Shown: positions 7,746-16,253, numbered from the stretch's first letter. The stretch is 64,000 nucleotides of DNA from JBAXEO01 sp963789515 (GCA_963789515.1 CAWBKW010000002.1:868001-932000); one strand, 5' to 3'. The notes: a model not told the origin generated them from the letters alone. Numbers and translations: made by a program.

Positions 7746-7782
7746 TCTACCTCTGGCCGTCAGCTGGATGCGCTTGCTGGGC
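7741..7782 (-). repeat. attC, right half only
   Basis: GTCTACCTCTGGCCGTCAGC and the right arm GCTGGATGCGC with box GCTGGGC are typical. The left half is replaced by the 35-bp repeat, so the hairpin cannot form normally. Confidence 0.5.
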
Positions 7783-8463
7783 CGACGCGACCGCATCGAC
7801 CACGCTGGCGATCTCATCCGGGCGCGACAGCATGGGAAGGTGCCCGGCGTCCAACTCTTTGACCTCCGGTGTACCGAGTCTGGCGATCATCCTGTCCTGG
7901 ACAGGCAGCGACACGCTTCCGTCTCGCGTGAGCCTCACGTAGGTGGAGGGCACTTGCGCTGGACCAGCGACGGGCGACTGGTACAGCCCAGGGAACTCGG
8001 CCGCGTACCGTCCGACTACCGCAGCTGTGTCAACCGCATCCAGGTCATTGCACAGGCCGTCGCGAATCATGGCGTCTGACGGTCGGAGCCCTTTGGGATT
8101 GAGACGGAACAACACCCGCATGACCCACCCCATTGGGAACCCCATCGCCGAGAGGAAGGACTCGTTGGCCGCTGGGATGACTGCAGATACGTAAACGACA
8201 TGAGACAGCCGGGAGCCGAGACGTGCGGCGAGCCCTGACACGAGGACACCCGTCAGAGAGTGGGCGACCAGCACGACCTCGCCCGCCGCGAAAGCGTCTA
8301 TCCGATGCACAAGTGAGTCGATGACAGCGTCTGGCGTCGCACCGACCTCCCGCCCTCCTACCTCCGGCGCGAGCGAGGGCACGGCGAGTCTCGTTTGGAC
8401 GCGGTCCCAGACCCACGGCCCCACCCCCGCACCGTGCAGAAGTATCGCGCTACGATCCCCCAT
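7747..8463 (-). CDS. Alpha/beta hydrolase
   Basis: A 238-residue alpha/beta hydrolase. ILLHGAGVGPWVWD forms the oxyanion region near residue 8. VVLVAHSLTGVLVSGLAARL carries the nucleophile serine, and KELDAGHLPMLSRPDEIA near residue 210 carries the catalytic histidine. The family includes esterases and salicylate-binding-like hydrolases; the substrate cannot be told. The ATG is preceded by AGGGGGAATC. The last few residues and the stop codon are encoded inside the attC half-site. Confidence 0.85.
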   Translation of the reverse strand: MGDRSAILLHGAGVGPWVWDRVQTRLAVPSLAPEVGGREVGATPDAVIDSLVHRIDAFAAGEVVLVAHSLTGVLVSGLAARLGSRLSHVVYVSAVIPAANESFLSAMGFPMGWVMRVLFRLNPKGLRPSDAMIRDGLCNDLDAVDTAAVVGRYAAEFPGLYQSPVAGPAQVPSTYVRLTRDGSVSLPVQDRMIARLGTPEVKELDAGHLPMLSRPDEIASVVDAVASAQQAHPADGQR

Positions 8464-8478
8464 GATTCCCCCTGTTCG

Positions 8479-8565
8479 GCCTCACGTGTTAGGCATGAGC
8501 AGGCGCGCAGCCGCCTCTCTTCAGCAGTGTAGCTGGTGGCGTTCCGCTCGATGCGCTTGTTAGGG
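8479..8565 (-). repeat. attC site of the RibD-type reductase cassette
   Basis: Left box GCCTCAC, right box GTTAGGG. Arms TTAGGCATGAGC and GCTCGATGCGCTT pair with one extra G on the right. Confidence 0.75.
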
Positions 8566-9135
8566 AGTGCGGGCGGGCACAGCGCGGTACCTCAGGAGCA
8601 CCGCTCCTTCGTCGAACTGGTGAACCTCGAGCGTCGCGAGGTCGATGTGTCGACCCAACTCGCGAAACATCGAAGTGCCGGCTCCGACGATGGACGGCAT
8701 CACGTAGAACCGATACTCGTCGATGAGGCCTGCCTGCGCGAGGGAGGTTGCGAGAGCGGTGCCGCCGACGCCCATGCTCCCGCCCGGCTGTCGCTTGAGT
8801 CTCGCCACCTCTTCGACGGCGTCGCTGGCGACGAGCCGTGAGTTCCATTCCACCTGCGCGAGCGACTCGGAGAAGACGACCTTAGGCATCGCTTTCCAGA
8901 TTCGAGCGTACTCGACTTCGTAGTCGGGCGCACCAGGGTTCTGGTCCGCGGTTGGCCAGTACGCGGTCATCAACTCGTACATCCGTCGACCGTAGAGATG
9001 CGTATCGAACGAGCCGTCGAGGTCGTTGAAGTGCCGATGCAACTCTGGGCCGGGGACGACCCAAGCGTCGTCTCCGTCCGCGGCTCCCAGATAGCCGTCT
9101 ACGGAGATCGATGCAGCGTACACTACGTCTCTCAT
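8560..9135 (-). CDS. Dihydrofolate reductase-like (RibD C-terminal) protein
   Basis: A 191-residue member of the RibD C-terminal / bacterial DHFR-like superfamily, NADPH-dependent reductases of mostly unknown substrate. Motifs are VVYAASISVDGYLG at the N-terminus, HLYGRRMYELM near residue 50, GGSMGVGGTALATSLAQAGL near 125 and IDEYRFYVMPSIVGAG near 147. The ATG at 9135 follows GGCGGATTG, which is itself the edge of the upstream attC, so the recombination site supplies part of the ribosome binding site. The stop overlaps the downstream attC by six bases. Confidence 0.87.
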   Translation of the reverse strand: MRDVVYAASISVDGYLGAADGDDAWVVPGPELHRHFNDLDGSFDTHLYGRRMYELMTAYWPTADQNPGAPDYEVEYARIWKAMPKVVFSESLAQVEWNSRLVASDAVEEVARLKRQPGGSMGVGGTALATSLAQAGLIDEYRFYVMPSIVGAGTSMFRELGRHIDLATLEVHQFDEGAVLLRYRAVPARTP

Positions 9136-9141
9136 CAATCC

Positions 9142-9226
9142 GCCTAACGCGTCAGACATGAGCTGCGGCGATGCGGCTCTCGGGTCAGTCTACCTTCTGG
9201 CCGTCAGCTCGATACCCCTGCTAGGC
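9142..9226 (-). repeat. attC site of the DUF4013 cassette
   Basis: Left box GCCTAAC, right box GCTAGGC. Arms CAGACATGAGCTGCGG and CAGCTCGATACCCC pair with an extra G on the right; centre GTCTACCTTCTGGCCGTC. Confidence 0.85.
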
Positions 9227-9242
9227 CAGTCCCTACATGTCC

Positions 9243-10076
9243 CTATGTTGCCGGTGGACTCTCCGGAGTCTGCACCCCTGCCTGACTCAGAGCGTACGGG
9301 GCGGGCTGGCGAGCTTCGTCCAGTCGGTACGCTGTGCGCCCGTAGCTGCCGAAGAAGTGCATGTTCGCCAGGCCGAGGTACAGGGACAGGGCGTAGCCGA
9401 GGAAGATGTAGGTGAAGTACCCCACGATTCCCAGCGCTATGACGGCGATCACCTTGGTCTCAGCCGAACCGGGCACCAGCACCATCAGCAGGCCGACGAA
9501 GCCAAAGAACGCGATCATCGCGGCGTATGTGATCCCGATGTTGATAGTGCTGAAGGCCCATGCCCTGAGCAGTTCGCGCTTGCCTTCCCTCATGAGCCGC
9601 CATATCTCCTTGAGTTGGAAGCCGGACTCGATGGTCCCGTAGAGCGCGACCCTAAGCATCACCGAGGAGGTGAACGGCATGAGCAGAATGGTCAGCGCCA
9701 TGAGAACGAAGAACCACGCGCGATGCCGGCCACGAGCGCCAGGCTCGAAGACACAGGATCGGAGGGCGCGGCGAAGCTGAAGGCGAAGATTCCGGCCATC
9801 AGCGGCGGCATCGTGATGACGCTGATCGCGAGTGAGTACGGCAGAACCGCAACGTACGCCTTAAGGCCCAGCAACGCCTGCCCGGTGAAGTCCGACCAGC
9901 TCGGAATGCGCTCGTCATCGCCCCAAGCGACATTGCGCTGGTACTGCATCTCCCAACCCAGCATCCACACAATGCCCAAGTACGGGATGAGCATGACCAG
10001 CACACCCACGACCGAGCTTGCGCTTCCAGTGGCGGTCCTTGCGGACAGCCGCGAACGCCTTGCGGTACCCGACCAC
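9243..10076 (-). pseudogene. DUF4013 membrane protein, two frameshifts
   Basis: Three adjoining frames together make a DUF4013-type membrane protein. VVGYRKAFAAVRKDRHWKRK starts at a GTG at 10076 after AGGGGG. VVGVLVMLIPYLGIVWMLGW follows in a second frame, with the breaks at about 10012 and 9713. The third frame gives AWFFVLMALTILLMPF and two further membrane segments. The first break is one extra base; the second restores the frame with a loss of one. Because other genes here carry probable sequencing insertions, the gene may be intact in the cell. Confidence 0.6.
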
Positions 10077-10118
10077 GAATCCCCCTCTGGACGACCGCGA
10101 CCAGACAGACAGGTCACG

Positions 10119-10217
10119 GCCCAGCGTGTTAGGCATCAGCTGCAGTTCGCCCCAGCCGACGCCCCTGCCGAGAGCATCTCACACAGGTGAACTGTACGCT
10201 GGATACCCTTGTTCGAC
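10119..10217 (-). repeat. attC site, long type
   Basis: Left box GCCCAGC, right box GTTCGAC. Besides arms AGGCATCAGC and GCTGGATACC it has a second pairing, GCAGTTCGCC with GGTGAACTG. At 99 bp it closely resembles the site at 18992-19090. Confidence 0.8.
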
Positions 10218-10222
10218 ACGCG

Positions 10223-10900
10223 TCACGTGTGGCCGGGCGCCTGCGGATTTGGAACGACGTCCGCGAGAATGGTCTCGCCCTTCGTTAGCCACGACACTCC
10301 GAACGCAATCACCGCTGCTGACTCGAGCCAGAATACTGGGTCGATTGCCCGCAAGACCGAGTCCCCGAGGAAGACGACGTCGATGATGATGAGTCCGACG
10401 CACGTGAGAATCGTGTACCCGCATGCCGTGTATACGACGTTTCGCTCCTTCTTGCGTTCGGACATCTGCTTGGCAGGGTTCGTCTTCCTGAACAGCACCA
10501 GGGAGAAGTACGCCAGTGTGAGGAACAACGCCGAGGCGAAGATCAGATGGATGACGCCGATGCCTGTCTGAGTCGCTGTGGCACCGGCTGGAGGCGATGT
10601 CGGGAAGAGGGCAACCCCCACGGCGAAGACGCAGGCGACATTGCCGGCCACATCGTCGGCTCGCTCATAGCCTCGATACGAAAGCAGGAACACGCCGATC
10701 GCGCACAGGCTTCCGACGAACACGTCCCGCATGCTCGTGTAGTAGTAGGCGCTGATCGACGACTGGATCCCCCACCCATTGAGGAGCCACTTGCCGACGA
10801 CAAGCACGAACGGCAGCGCAGTGCCGATGATGCCGACCGCTCGACGCAGGACGAGATAGGAGATGACGAGTCCGTCAGAAGCTCCCCTTTTCGACGCCAC
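10223..10900 (-). CDS. Six-pass membrane protein, unrecognised family
   Basis: A 225-residue product with about six membrane segments. SSISAYYYTSMRDVFVGSLC, then GVFLLSYRGYERADD and ACVFAVGVALFPTSP resemble a conserved family of bacterial membrane proteins of unknown function (possibly DUF998-like; assignment unsure). The start is a GTG at 10900 preceded by GGGGGTCGC. The upstream in-frame extension enters the attC and is not needed. The 5' leader holds the next attC about 17 bp away. Confidence 0.6.
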   Translation of the reverse strand: MASKRGASDGLVISYLVLRRAVGIIGTALPFVLVVGKWLLNGWGIQSSISAYYYTSMRDVFVGSLCAIGVFLLSYRGYERADDVAGNVACVFAVGVALFPTSPPAGATATQTGIGVIHLIFASALFLTLAYFSLVLFRKTNPAKQMSERKKERNVVYTACGYTILTCVGLIIIDVVFLGDSVLRAIDPVFWLESAAVIAFGVSWLTKGETILADVVPNPQAPGHT

Positions 10901-11223
10901 GCGACCCCCTTCGTCGGTCGAACGTGTTGGGCATGTCCCGCGCCCGTCGACTTCCATGGTAGCCGAGGTCTTGCGAAGTCGGGCCGATGCCCTTGTGAGG
11001 GCAAGCAAGCACCGCGACGTATAGGCGATTGATGAGTTGGACCGGGAACAAGAGCGTGACGACATGGACCGGCAAGGTCACCGGAGGACTCGACAAGGAG
11101 CTTCGCTTGAAGGCCGAAGTAGACGGCGAGCAAAGCTCCAAGAGCAATGGCACGTCTGCGACTTACCCACTGAGCAAGAGCTTCACCGAGAGGTAGCGCC
11201 GAGGCCAACCGGGTCAGCCTCAT
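10875..11223 (-). pseudogene. Possible small two-pass membrane protein with frameshift
   Basis: In the 412-bp stretch between the genes at 10223-10900 and 11313-11906, a minus-strand frame from 11223 (RAIALGALLAVYFGLQAKLL) shifts at about 11072 into VHVVTLLFPVQLINRLYVAV, giving two membrane segments. One extra G would explain the break. The second frame then runs through the attC at 10917-11001. No family is recognised, and nothing else is seen in this stretch except the attC sites. Confidence 0.3.
10917..11001 (-). repeat. attC site, atypical centre
   Basis: Left box GTCGAAC, right box degenerate (GTGAGGG). Arms TGGGCATG and GGGCCGATGCCC pair, with a further GTCGACTTC/GAAGTCGG stem; the usual TCTACCTTCTGG centre is absent. 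Confidence 0.6.
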
Positions 11224-11264
11224 GCAGATCCAGAAGAGCCCGTTGCGCCGAAGAACCCATGTTG

Positions 11265-11348
11265 GTCTAGCGATTTGCGCATGAGCGGCGGCTCACGCCG
11301 TACTAGCTGATACTACCTGACGCCGTCCGCTCGATGCCCTTGTTGGGC
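11265..11348 (-). repeat. attC site of the RimJ/RimL-type GNAT cassette
   Basis: Left box GTCTAGC, right box GTTGGGC. Arms GCATGAGCGGCGG and CCGTCCGCTCGATGC pair with an extra G on the right. Confidence 0.8.
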
Positions 11349-11906
11349 ACGTCGGTTCGCGGTCGTACTACCAATGCGATACAGCACATGCGGTCGTAGC
11401 GGGTTGCCGATCGGAACAGCCGGATGGTCGAAGTCATCGCGCGGGTCACGCGTCATGCCGATTCGCTCCATCACACGGCGCGACCGGACGTTGCGCTCAC
11501 TTGTGAACGCGACGATCTCGTCGAGCCTGACGACATCGAATCCGTAGTCAAGCGCAGCCAGCGCAGCCTCAGACGCGTACCCGTGTCCCCAGGAGTCGAC
11601 CGCGAGACGCCAGCCGATCTCTACCGTCGGCATGAACCGTGCCTCGAAGCTCGGGACGTTGAGACCGACGAAGCCGATGAACGGGGCCTGGCCGGGAACC
11701 TCGACCGCCCAGAACCCGAAGCCCTGCCGCGCCAAATTGGCCTCGATTCGGTCGGCCATGATGTCGCTCTGTTCGCGGGCCATCGGGGCGCCGATGAACT
11801 CCATCACCCGCGGGTCAGCGTTGATGGCGGCGAGGGCGACCCGGTCTTCCGGCATCCAGCCTCGCAGCAGCAGCCGGTCCGTCCGGAGTTCAGGCGAGTC
11901 GCCCAC
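11313..11906 (-). CDS. GNAT acetyltransferase, RimJ/RimL type
   Basis: A 197-residue RimJ/RimL-like acetyltransferase. LRTDRLLLRGWMPEDRVALA near residue 6, GFWAVEVPGQAPFIGFVGL near 62, VEIGWRLAVDSWGHGYASEA near 92 and FTSERNVRSRRVMERIGM near 134 follow the canonical order for this GNAT branch, which acetylates protein N-termini or small molecules; the target is unknown. The C-terminal residues are encoded in the attC, whose right half overlaps the last 36 bp of the gene. Confidence 0.87.
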   Translation of the reverse strand: MGDSPELRTDRLLLRGWMPEDRVALAAINADPRVMEFIGAPMAREQSDIMADRIEANLARQGFGFWAVEVPGQAPFIGFVGLNVPSFEARFMPTVEIGWRLAVDSWGHGYASEAALAALDYGFDVVRLDEIVAFTSERNVRSRRVMERIGMTRDPRDDFDHPAVPIGNPLRPHVLYRIGSTTANRRAQQGHRADGVR

Positions 11907-11926
11907 ATCGCTCCCCTCTGGGGTCT

Positions 11927-12011
11927 GCCCAACGTGTCAGGTATGAGCAGGCGCGATGCCGCTCACCGGCCGATTCTACCTTCTGGCGTTCTGCTCGATG
12001 CTCTGTTAGGC
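11927..12011 (-). repeat. attC site of the lipoprotein cassette
   Basis: Left box GCCCAAC, right box GTTAGGC. Arms CAGGTATGAGC and GCTCGATGCTC pair; centre TTCTACCTTCTGGCG. Confidence 0.8.
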
Positions 12012-12033
12012 CGATGCCTCGAGCCCGATTCAC

Positions 12034-12568
12034 CTACCAGAGACGGAACGCGACCGTCTGCGTGTCTGCGAACGAAGGGATCAAGTGCAGGACGAGAGAA
12101 CGCGCGTCCGACGGGACTTGGAAGGACATCGTCTCTTGTGGGACGACGCCCTCAGGCGCCTCCATGTCCCAGCCGACCGACTGCGCGTCAAGCGCGACCG
12201 GCTGGCCGTCGGCGATCAGTTCCAACTGGGGGTAGAAGTAGCCGCCGCCGGGAGCCGGGTTCGTACCCGATCCCTCGATGGAGAAGGCGAGCTGTACCCA
12301 TCTGCGACCTTCTGGCGCCGGTGTGCCTTCGTAGGGTGAATCAACGTCAGAGACCTGGACGGACTTGAGAGTGAGCGTCTTGGCGCCGAGAGTAACGCCC
12401 ACGCCCATCGGATACGGGCCCAGGAATGCCTGTTCAGCAACCTTCTGGGCAGGCGGCGCGTGGACGGTCTGTTTGGCGCAACCGGTTCACCGCCGTCAGA
12501 CCGGCAAGAACCACACAGATGAGGATAGTGAGACGGACCACGCGAGGCTTGTCGCGAGAACCCTTCAC
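12034..12568 (-). CDS. Lipoprotein with an Ig-like domain, one frameshift
   Basis: A GTG at 12568 behind GGGGGATC starts a signal peptide (RLTILICVVLAGLTAV). In the given reading it then runs out of frame. Removing one A at about 12485 yields the lipobox VTGC followed by AKQTVHAPPA and the domain at 12034-12408. That domain has alternating strands (TLTLKSVQVSD, WVQLAFSIEG, SFQVPSDARSLVLHLIP) like DUF4352-type extracellular Ig folds. About 177 residues if corrected. Function unknown; it would be membrane-anchored on the outside. Confidence 0.6.
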
Positions 12569-12587
12569 ACGATCCCCCCTCAATTCG

Positions 12588-12670
12588 GCCTAGCGTGTTA
12601 GGAATGGCGGCGGCCAATGCTGTGCTGGTTGATTCTACCTCTCGCCGTCCGCTCGATGCCTTTGTTAGGC
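12588..12670 (-). repeat. attC site of the 12665-13063 cassette
   Basis: Left box GCCTAGC, right box GTTAGGC. Arms TAGGAATGGCGGCGG and CCGTCCGCTCGATGCC pair less perfectly than in other sites. Confidence 0.75.
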
Positions 12671-13063
12671 CTCGATGTCGGCTGTCGAGTCTTGGCTTGT
12701 GGGTCGTGAACCCTTTGCCGAACGAACGAGTGCAGCGCCCACGTCGACTAGTGCAGCGGAGAGCGCGGCGGCGGCCAACCAGACGGTGCCGCCGACCAGA
12801 TCGAGCGGAAGACCTGGGCGGTGGAACAGGAGAGATTGCGTCAAGAGCGCCAAGAGACCGACGATCCCAGCTGCCCAATATGGGAAAGGGCGGCGTCCTG
12901 ACAGGACCTGCGCAAGCGCGCCCAATGGCACCGAGACCAGCGCAACACGGATGACGATCGCAGCGACAACGCTCACTGCGGCCCATTCTGCACCGAACGC
13001 GGCGAAGGTGGTCACGCCGATCAGCAGCAAGGCCAAACCACCGACCGCGATTGTCCAGACCAT
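12665..13063 (-). CDS. Four-pass membrane protein, unrecognised
   Basis: A 132-residue protein with four hydrophobic helices: VWTIAVGGLALLLIGVTTFA, AVSVVAAIVIRVALVSVPLG, YWAAGIVGLLALLTQSLL and TVWLAAAALSAALVDVGA, then a short hydrophilic tail. ATG at 13063 follows GAGGGGGTCGG. No known family is evident. The last six bases lie in the attC downstream. Confidence 0.6.
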   Translation of the reverse strand: MVWTIAVGGLALLLIGVTTFAAFGAEWAAVSVVAAIVIRVALVSVPLGALAQVLSGRRPFPYWAAGIVGLLALLTQSLLFHRPGLPLDLVGGTVWLAAAALSAALVDVGAALVRSAKGSRPTSQDSTADIEA

Positions 13064-13081
13064 CCGACCCCCTCGTCGTAG

Positions 13082-13166
13082 GCCTAACGCGTTGGGCATG
13101 AGCAGACGCGCAGGGCCTCTCAGGTCAGTCTACCTTCTGGCGTTCAGCTCGATGCCCCATTTAGGC
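13082..13166 (-). repeat. attC site of the 13257-13637 lipoprotein cassette
   Basis: Left box GCCTAAC, right box TTTAGGC (first G lost). Arms TTGGGCATGAGC and GCTCGATGCCCC pair with one extra G on the right. Confidence 0.75.
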
Positions 13167-13256
13167 GGGCAACATCCGGAGCACCGCCACCCCCGACCTG
13201 CTCCACGACGCCGCGAGGGTGGCCCGATGACCAGAGCAGCGGACTGATCGGATGAG

Positions 13257-13637
13257 CTAGCGCTCGATCTCGTACCTCACGAACTCCCGCGTGGAGCTTT
13301 CGGTCTTCGATGGAACCGAGATGAGGTACAGGGTGCTGCAATCCGTGAAGGTCATTCCAACCTTGACTTCGCCGGTCTGCTCATCAACCTCGGGCTCGGT
13401 CGACACGGTGGCAAACCTCGGTTCGCGCATGATGCTCAAGTTGGCGAGCCGATCCTGCACGCGACTCGGATCGTCAGCTCCCTCCGAGTACATCAACTCA
13501 CCCGGCTTGGGCGCGAGCTCGCGCACCACCTCGTCCGCGAGGCTGGTGCCCGGCTCTGCCGCTCTGCATCCGCTCAGCACTACGGCACAGAGCAGAAGCG
13601 CGAGGAACAGGCAGCCCGTGATCCTTGTTGCCCTCAT
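13257..13637 (-). CDS. Small lipoprotein, unrecognised
   Basis: A 126-residue secreted protein with a signal peptide ITGCLFLALLLCAVVLSGC and lipobox LSGC (Cys24 would be lipidated). The mature part is hydrophilic with a single further cysteine in TFTDCSTLYLISV. No family is recognised. The ATG follows GGGGGG by six bases. The attC begins about 90 bp past the stop, a longer spacer than in most cassettes here. Confidence 0.7.
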   Translation of the reverse strand: MRATRITGCLFLALLLCAVVLSGCRAAEPGTSLADEVVRELAPKPGELMYSEGADDPSRVQDRLANLSIMREPRFATVSTEPEVDEQTGEVKVGMTFTDCSTLYLISVPSKTESSTREFVRYEIER

Positions 13638-13704
13638 TCGTCCCCCCGTTCTGTGCGAAGCGCCGCCGCACGACTCAGACTCGCGCGGTCAGGTCCATCG
13701 CCCC

Positions 13705-13789
13705 GCCTAACGTGGTGCACATCAGCTGCGGCCGACACGCTTCCAGGTCAGTCCGCCTTCTGGCCGTCAGCTGGATGCGCTTGTTAGGC
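13705..13789 (-). repeat. attC site of the 13806-14165 cassette
   Basis: Left box GCCTAAC, right box GTTAGGC. Arms GTGCACATCAGCTGCGG and CCGTCAGCTGGATGCGC pair with an extra G on the right. Confidence 0.85.
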
Positions 13790-13805
13790 TGCCCGGGCTC
13801 CCGCC

Positions 13806-14165
13806 CTACCAGCCCCACGCATACCAGACGATGAGACCGCAGAACACGAAGCTGACCACGATGAGGAAGTTGTCGTAGACGCCCGGGTAGGGCAAGCCGG
13901 CCAGATTGAACACCACGAAGCCGACCGCGACAACGATGGTGAGCCAGCGGATGAGCGGATACGGCAGCAGGAGCGACAGGACGATCATCACGATCGGAAT
14001 CAGCATGATGCCCGCGATAAGAAGCCACACTCCCTGGCCGACGGGCTTGCCCGCGATCTGGCCCGCGGTGAAGTCGCCGGCGAAGATGCGCAGGACATCA
14101 CCGAGCAGGAAGACGAGCATGACGGCCGTCCACAGTCCCGCAAGAGTGAACCTCGCGTCGACCAA
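13806..14165 (-). CDS. Four-pass membrane protein (DUF6326-like)
   Basis: A 119-residue protein with four membrane helices. ARFTLAGLWTAVMLVFLLGD at the start, an acidic-aromatic loop VLRIFAGDFTAG, then WLLIAGIMLIPIVMIVLSLL, and a C-terminal WYAWGW. This layout resembles small DUF6326-type proteins, but the assignment is tentative. No catalytic motif is visible. An attC lies 16 bp beyond the stop. Confidence 0.6.
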   Translation of the reverse strand: MVDARFTLAGLWTAVMLVFLLGDVLRIFAGDFTAGQIAGKPVGQGVWLLIAGIMLIPIVMIVLSLLLPYPLIRWLTIVVAVGFVVFNLAGLPYPGVYDNFLIVVSFVFCGLIVWYAWGW

Positions 14166-14201
14166 CCGGCATCCCTCCCCAGCCGCTTCCCAGTCAGGCC
14201 A

Positions 14202-14288
14202 GCCTAGCGTGTTAGGTATCAGCAGACTAGCCGACGTCCATCTTCACAAGTCTAGCTCCTGGCGTTCTGCTCGATACCTTTGTTCGAC
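14202..14288 (-). repeat. attC site of the 14302-14559 cassette
   Basis: Left box GCCTAGC, right box GTTCGAC. Arms TAGGTATCAGCAGAC and CTGCTCGATACC pair; the centre TCTAGCTCCTGGCGTT differs slightly from the common type. Confidence 0.8.
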
Positions 14289-14301
14289 CTCAGACGTAGG
14301 T

Positions 14302-14559
14302 TCACCAGAGGCCAGAAGCAAGAAGCCAGGCGCTTGCGACCACAAGACCGGCGCCGAACAAGCGCAAGGCCCACACTAGAGGCGGATACAGCGGTGCGTC
14401 GTATGGGGCCCTGCCGGACATGCGATACCACCGCTCAACGTCTAGCAGCGATACGATCCAGACGAAGGCCAAGCCGAGAACCAGCATGACAGCGGCCGCC
14501 AACACTCGTTGAGCGGACCACGGCGCCGCGCCGGCAAGAGGGTCGAATCCGAGCGGCAC
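14302..14559 (-). CDS. Small two-pass membrane protein
   Basis: An 85-residue product with two membrane helices (LAAAVMLVLGLAFVWIVSLL and ALRLFGAGLVVASAWLLASG) separated by a hydrophilic loop containing RWYRMSGRAPYDAPLYPP. The GTG start at 14559 is behind AGGAGGAATC. No family is recognised. Single-gene cassette. Confidence 0.55.
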   Translation of the reverse strand: MPLGFDPLAGAAPWSAQRVLAAAVMLVLGLAFVWIVSLLDVERWYRMSGRAPYDAPLYPPLVWALRLFGAGLVVASAWLLASGLW

Positions 14560-14573
14560 GATTCCTCCTGTCG

Positions 14574-14654
14574 GTCGACCGTGGGGCATGAGCGGCGGCC
14601 CATGCCTTCCTTCAGTCTAGCGCTCACGCCGTCCGCTCGATGCCTTTGCTGGAC
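14574..14654 (-). repeat. attC site of the YkvA cassette
   Basis: Left box GTCGACC, right box GCTGGAC. Arms GGGGCATGAGCGGCGG and CCGTCCGCTCGATGCC pair with an extra G on the right. Confidence 0.8.
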
Positions 14655-14662
14655 GGACACAT

Positions 14663-15058
14663 TCAGGTGCGCGTGACGAGCCGATATGTGAGCGCGATCG
14701 CGCAAACTGCAAGCAGCAGCCAGATGACCACGATGACGACCATGACGCCCCGTGAAGTAGGCAATTCGCGTTCGACGACTGAGGCAGCGCGCTCGCGGGC
14801 GTCGTCCAGAACCTCCTCTGGAACGAGCCTCACCGCAAGCCAGATCCCTAACGGCAGAAGCAGAAGGTCATCGAGATAGCCCAGGACGGGGATGAAATCG
14901 GGAATCAGATCGACTGGGCTGAGCGCGTAGGCCACGACAGCCGCGGCGAGAAACTTCGCGAACCAGGGAGTCCGAGGATCCCGAGCGACGAGATACAGCG
15001 CGTAGGTCTGCTCCTCGAGCCGACGTGCCTGCTCCTTCAGCCGGTCTAACGCAGCCAC
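14663..15058 (-). CDS. YkvA-type DUF1232 membrane protein
   Basis: A 131-residue protein with the DUF1232 signature WFAKFLAAAVVAYALSPVDL followed by IPDFIPVLGYLDDLLLLP, the hallmark of the YkvA family of small inner-membrane proteins of unknown role. The N-terminal 25 residues are charged and helical. A further C-terminal membrane helix VVIVVIWLLLAVCAIALTY follows a basic linker. The start is GTG with GGGGC ahead. Confidence 0.85.
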   Translation of the reverse strand: MAALDRLKEQARRLEEQTYALYLVARDPRTPWFAKFLAAAVVAYALSPVDLIPDFIPVLGYLDDLLLLPLGIWLAVRLVPEEVLDDARERAASVVERELPTSRGVMVVIVVIWLLLAVCAIALTYRLVTRT

Positions 15059-15072
15059 TTTGCCCCGGTTCC

Positions 15073-15157
15073 GTCCAACGCGTTAGGTATGAGCTGCGGC
15101 GGAGCAGCTCTCAGGTCAGTCTACCTTCTGGCCGTCAGCTCGATACCTCTGCTGGGC
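15073..15157 (-). repeat. attC site of the PhzF cassette
   Basis: Left box GTCCAAC, right box GCTGGGC. Arms TAGGTATGAGCTGCGG and CCGTCAGCTCGATACCT pair with one extra G on the right: a near-consensus member. Confidence 0.88.
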
Positions 15158-15190
15158 AGGCACTCAGCTGACGGCCCCAAGTGCCGCCGC

Positions 15191-16066
15191 TCACGGCCTG
15201 AGTGTAATCGAGCCCTCTACCCGGACATCGGCGTTGCCTCCGAGCCATATCGCGCCGTTGGAATCGAACTCCACTTCGATTCTGCCGTCGCGCCCCAAGA
15301 CTTGCCCCTGTGCAGCAACGTAGCGTGAATCGGTCAGCACGCCGTTGCGCCGGATCACCGCGGCGACGCACCCGTTGCCGCTACCGCACACCGGATCCTC
15401 CGGCACACCGTCGCCAGGCACGAAAGATCGCACCTCGACCGCAGCCGGGCCGCCCGGCTCATGCAGACCAAATACCGTCACGCCCGTAGCACGTTCTGTC
15501 GCCCTTGCGAGGAGCTCCATATCAGGGGCGAGGCTGATGACGTCTTGTGCCGAGCCAAGCTGCATAGTGAGCCAGACCGCGCCGACGTCGACCACTGAGA
15601 CATTGCGTGCTGCCTCGCGAGAAAGACCAAGCGCAGCCAGTGCGTCCGCCAACTCACTCTCGCTTGGCGGAGTGAACTCCGGTTCGGGTAGTTCGAAGAA
15701 GATTCTGTCACCCTCCAGACGCAGCGGCACGAGACCTCTAGCGCATTCCTGGACGAGTCTCCCGGGCGTCTTGGGTTGCAGCCCATGCCTGAGCACCGCG
15801 GCGGCGCTTCCAATGGTGGGGTGACCGGCGAAGGGTAGCTCACTCTGCGTTGTGAAGATCCGAAGTCGGTAGTCAGCGTCACGGGTGGTCGGCTCGCAGA
15901 CGAATGTCGTCTCCGACAAGTTGGTCCAGTTCGCTATCTCCTGCATCTGGGATTCGATCAGTTCATCCGCTTGGAGGACCACCGCGACTGGATTGCCCTT
16001 GAAGGGCGCGTTCCCGAAGACATCAACTTCAAAGAACGGTACTGCCCGACCGCGCGAGTGCTTCAC
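15191..16066 (-). CDS. PhzF family isomerase
   Basis: A 291-residue PhzF-like protein (diaminopimelate-epimerase fold). FFEVDVFGNAPFKGNPVAVV near residue 10, NLSETTFVCEP with the conserved glutamate near 49, LPFAGHPTIGSAAAVL near 77 and EDPVCGSGNGCVAAVI near 219 are the family motifs. PhzF isomerises trans-2,3-dihydro-3-hydroxyanthranilate in phenazine synthesis, but most homologues outside phz operons have unknown substrates; no other phz gene is present here. Single-gene cassette. Confidence 0.9.
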   Translation of the reverse strand: MKHSRGRAVPFFEVDVFGNAPFKGNPVAVVLQADELIESQMQEIANWTNLSETTFVCEPTTRDADYRLRIFTTQSELPFAGHPTIGSAAAVLRHGLQPKTPGRLVQECARGLVPLRLEGDRIFFELPEPEFTPPSESELADALAALGLSREAARNVSVVDVGAVWLTMQLGSAQDVISLAPDMELLARATERATGVTVFGLHEPGGPAAVEVRSFVPGDGVPEDPVCGSGNGCVAAVIRRNGVLTDSRYVAAQGQVLGRDGRIEVEFDSNGAIWLGGNADVRVEGSITLRP

Positions 16067-16115
16067 GTCTCGCCCCCTGGGATTCTCGTTTCATACTCCT
16101 GAGCTAGCCCGCTCT

Positions 16116-16199
16116 GCCCAACGTGTTAGGTATGAGCTGCGGCGTAGCAGCTCTCAGGTCAGTCTATCTTCTGCCGTCAGCTCGATACCTTTGTTTGGC
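16116..16199 (-). repeat. attC site of the CPBP-YbjQ cassette
   Basis: Left box GCCCAAC, right box GTTTGGC. Arms TAGGTATGAGCTGCGG and CCGTCAGCTCGATACCT pair with one extra G on the right. Confidence 0.88.
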
Positions 16200-16253
16200 A
16201 CCCACACCCAACTAGGGTCACCACGGGTCGCATTGCGACGCGAAGCGGGGTTC

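Noticed and set aside
11037..11270. Plus-strand 77-codon frame in the 10.9-11.3 kb gap
   Set aside because: Highly charged, no family or ribosome binding site; the minus-strand frameshifted membrane protein is more plausible, though also weak.
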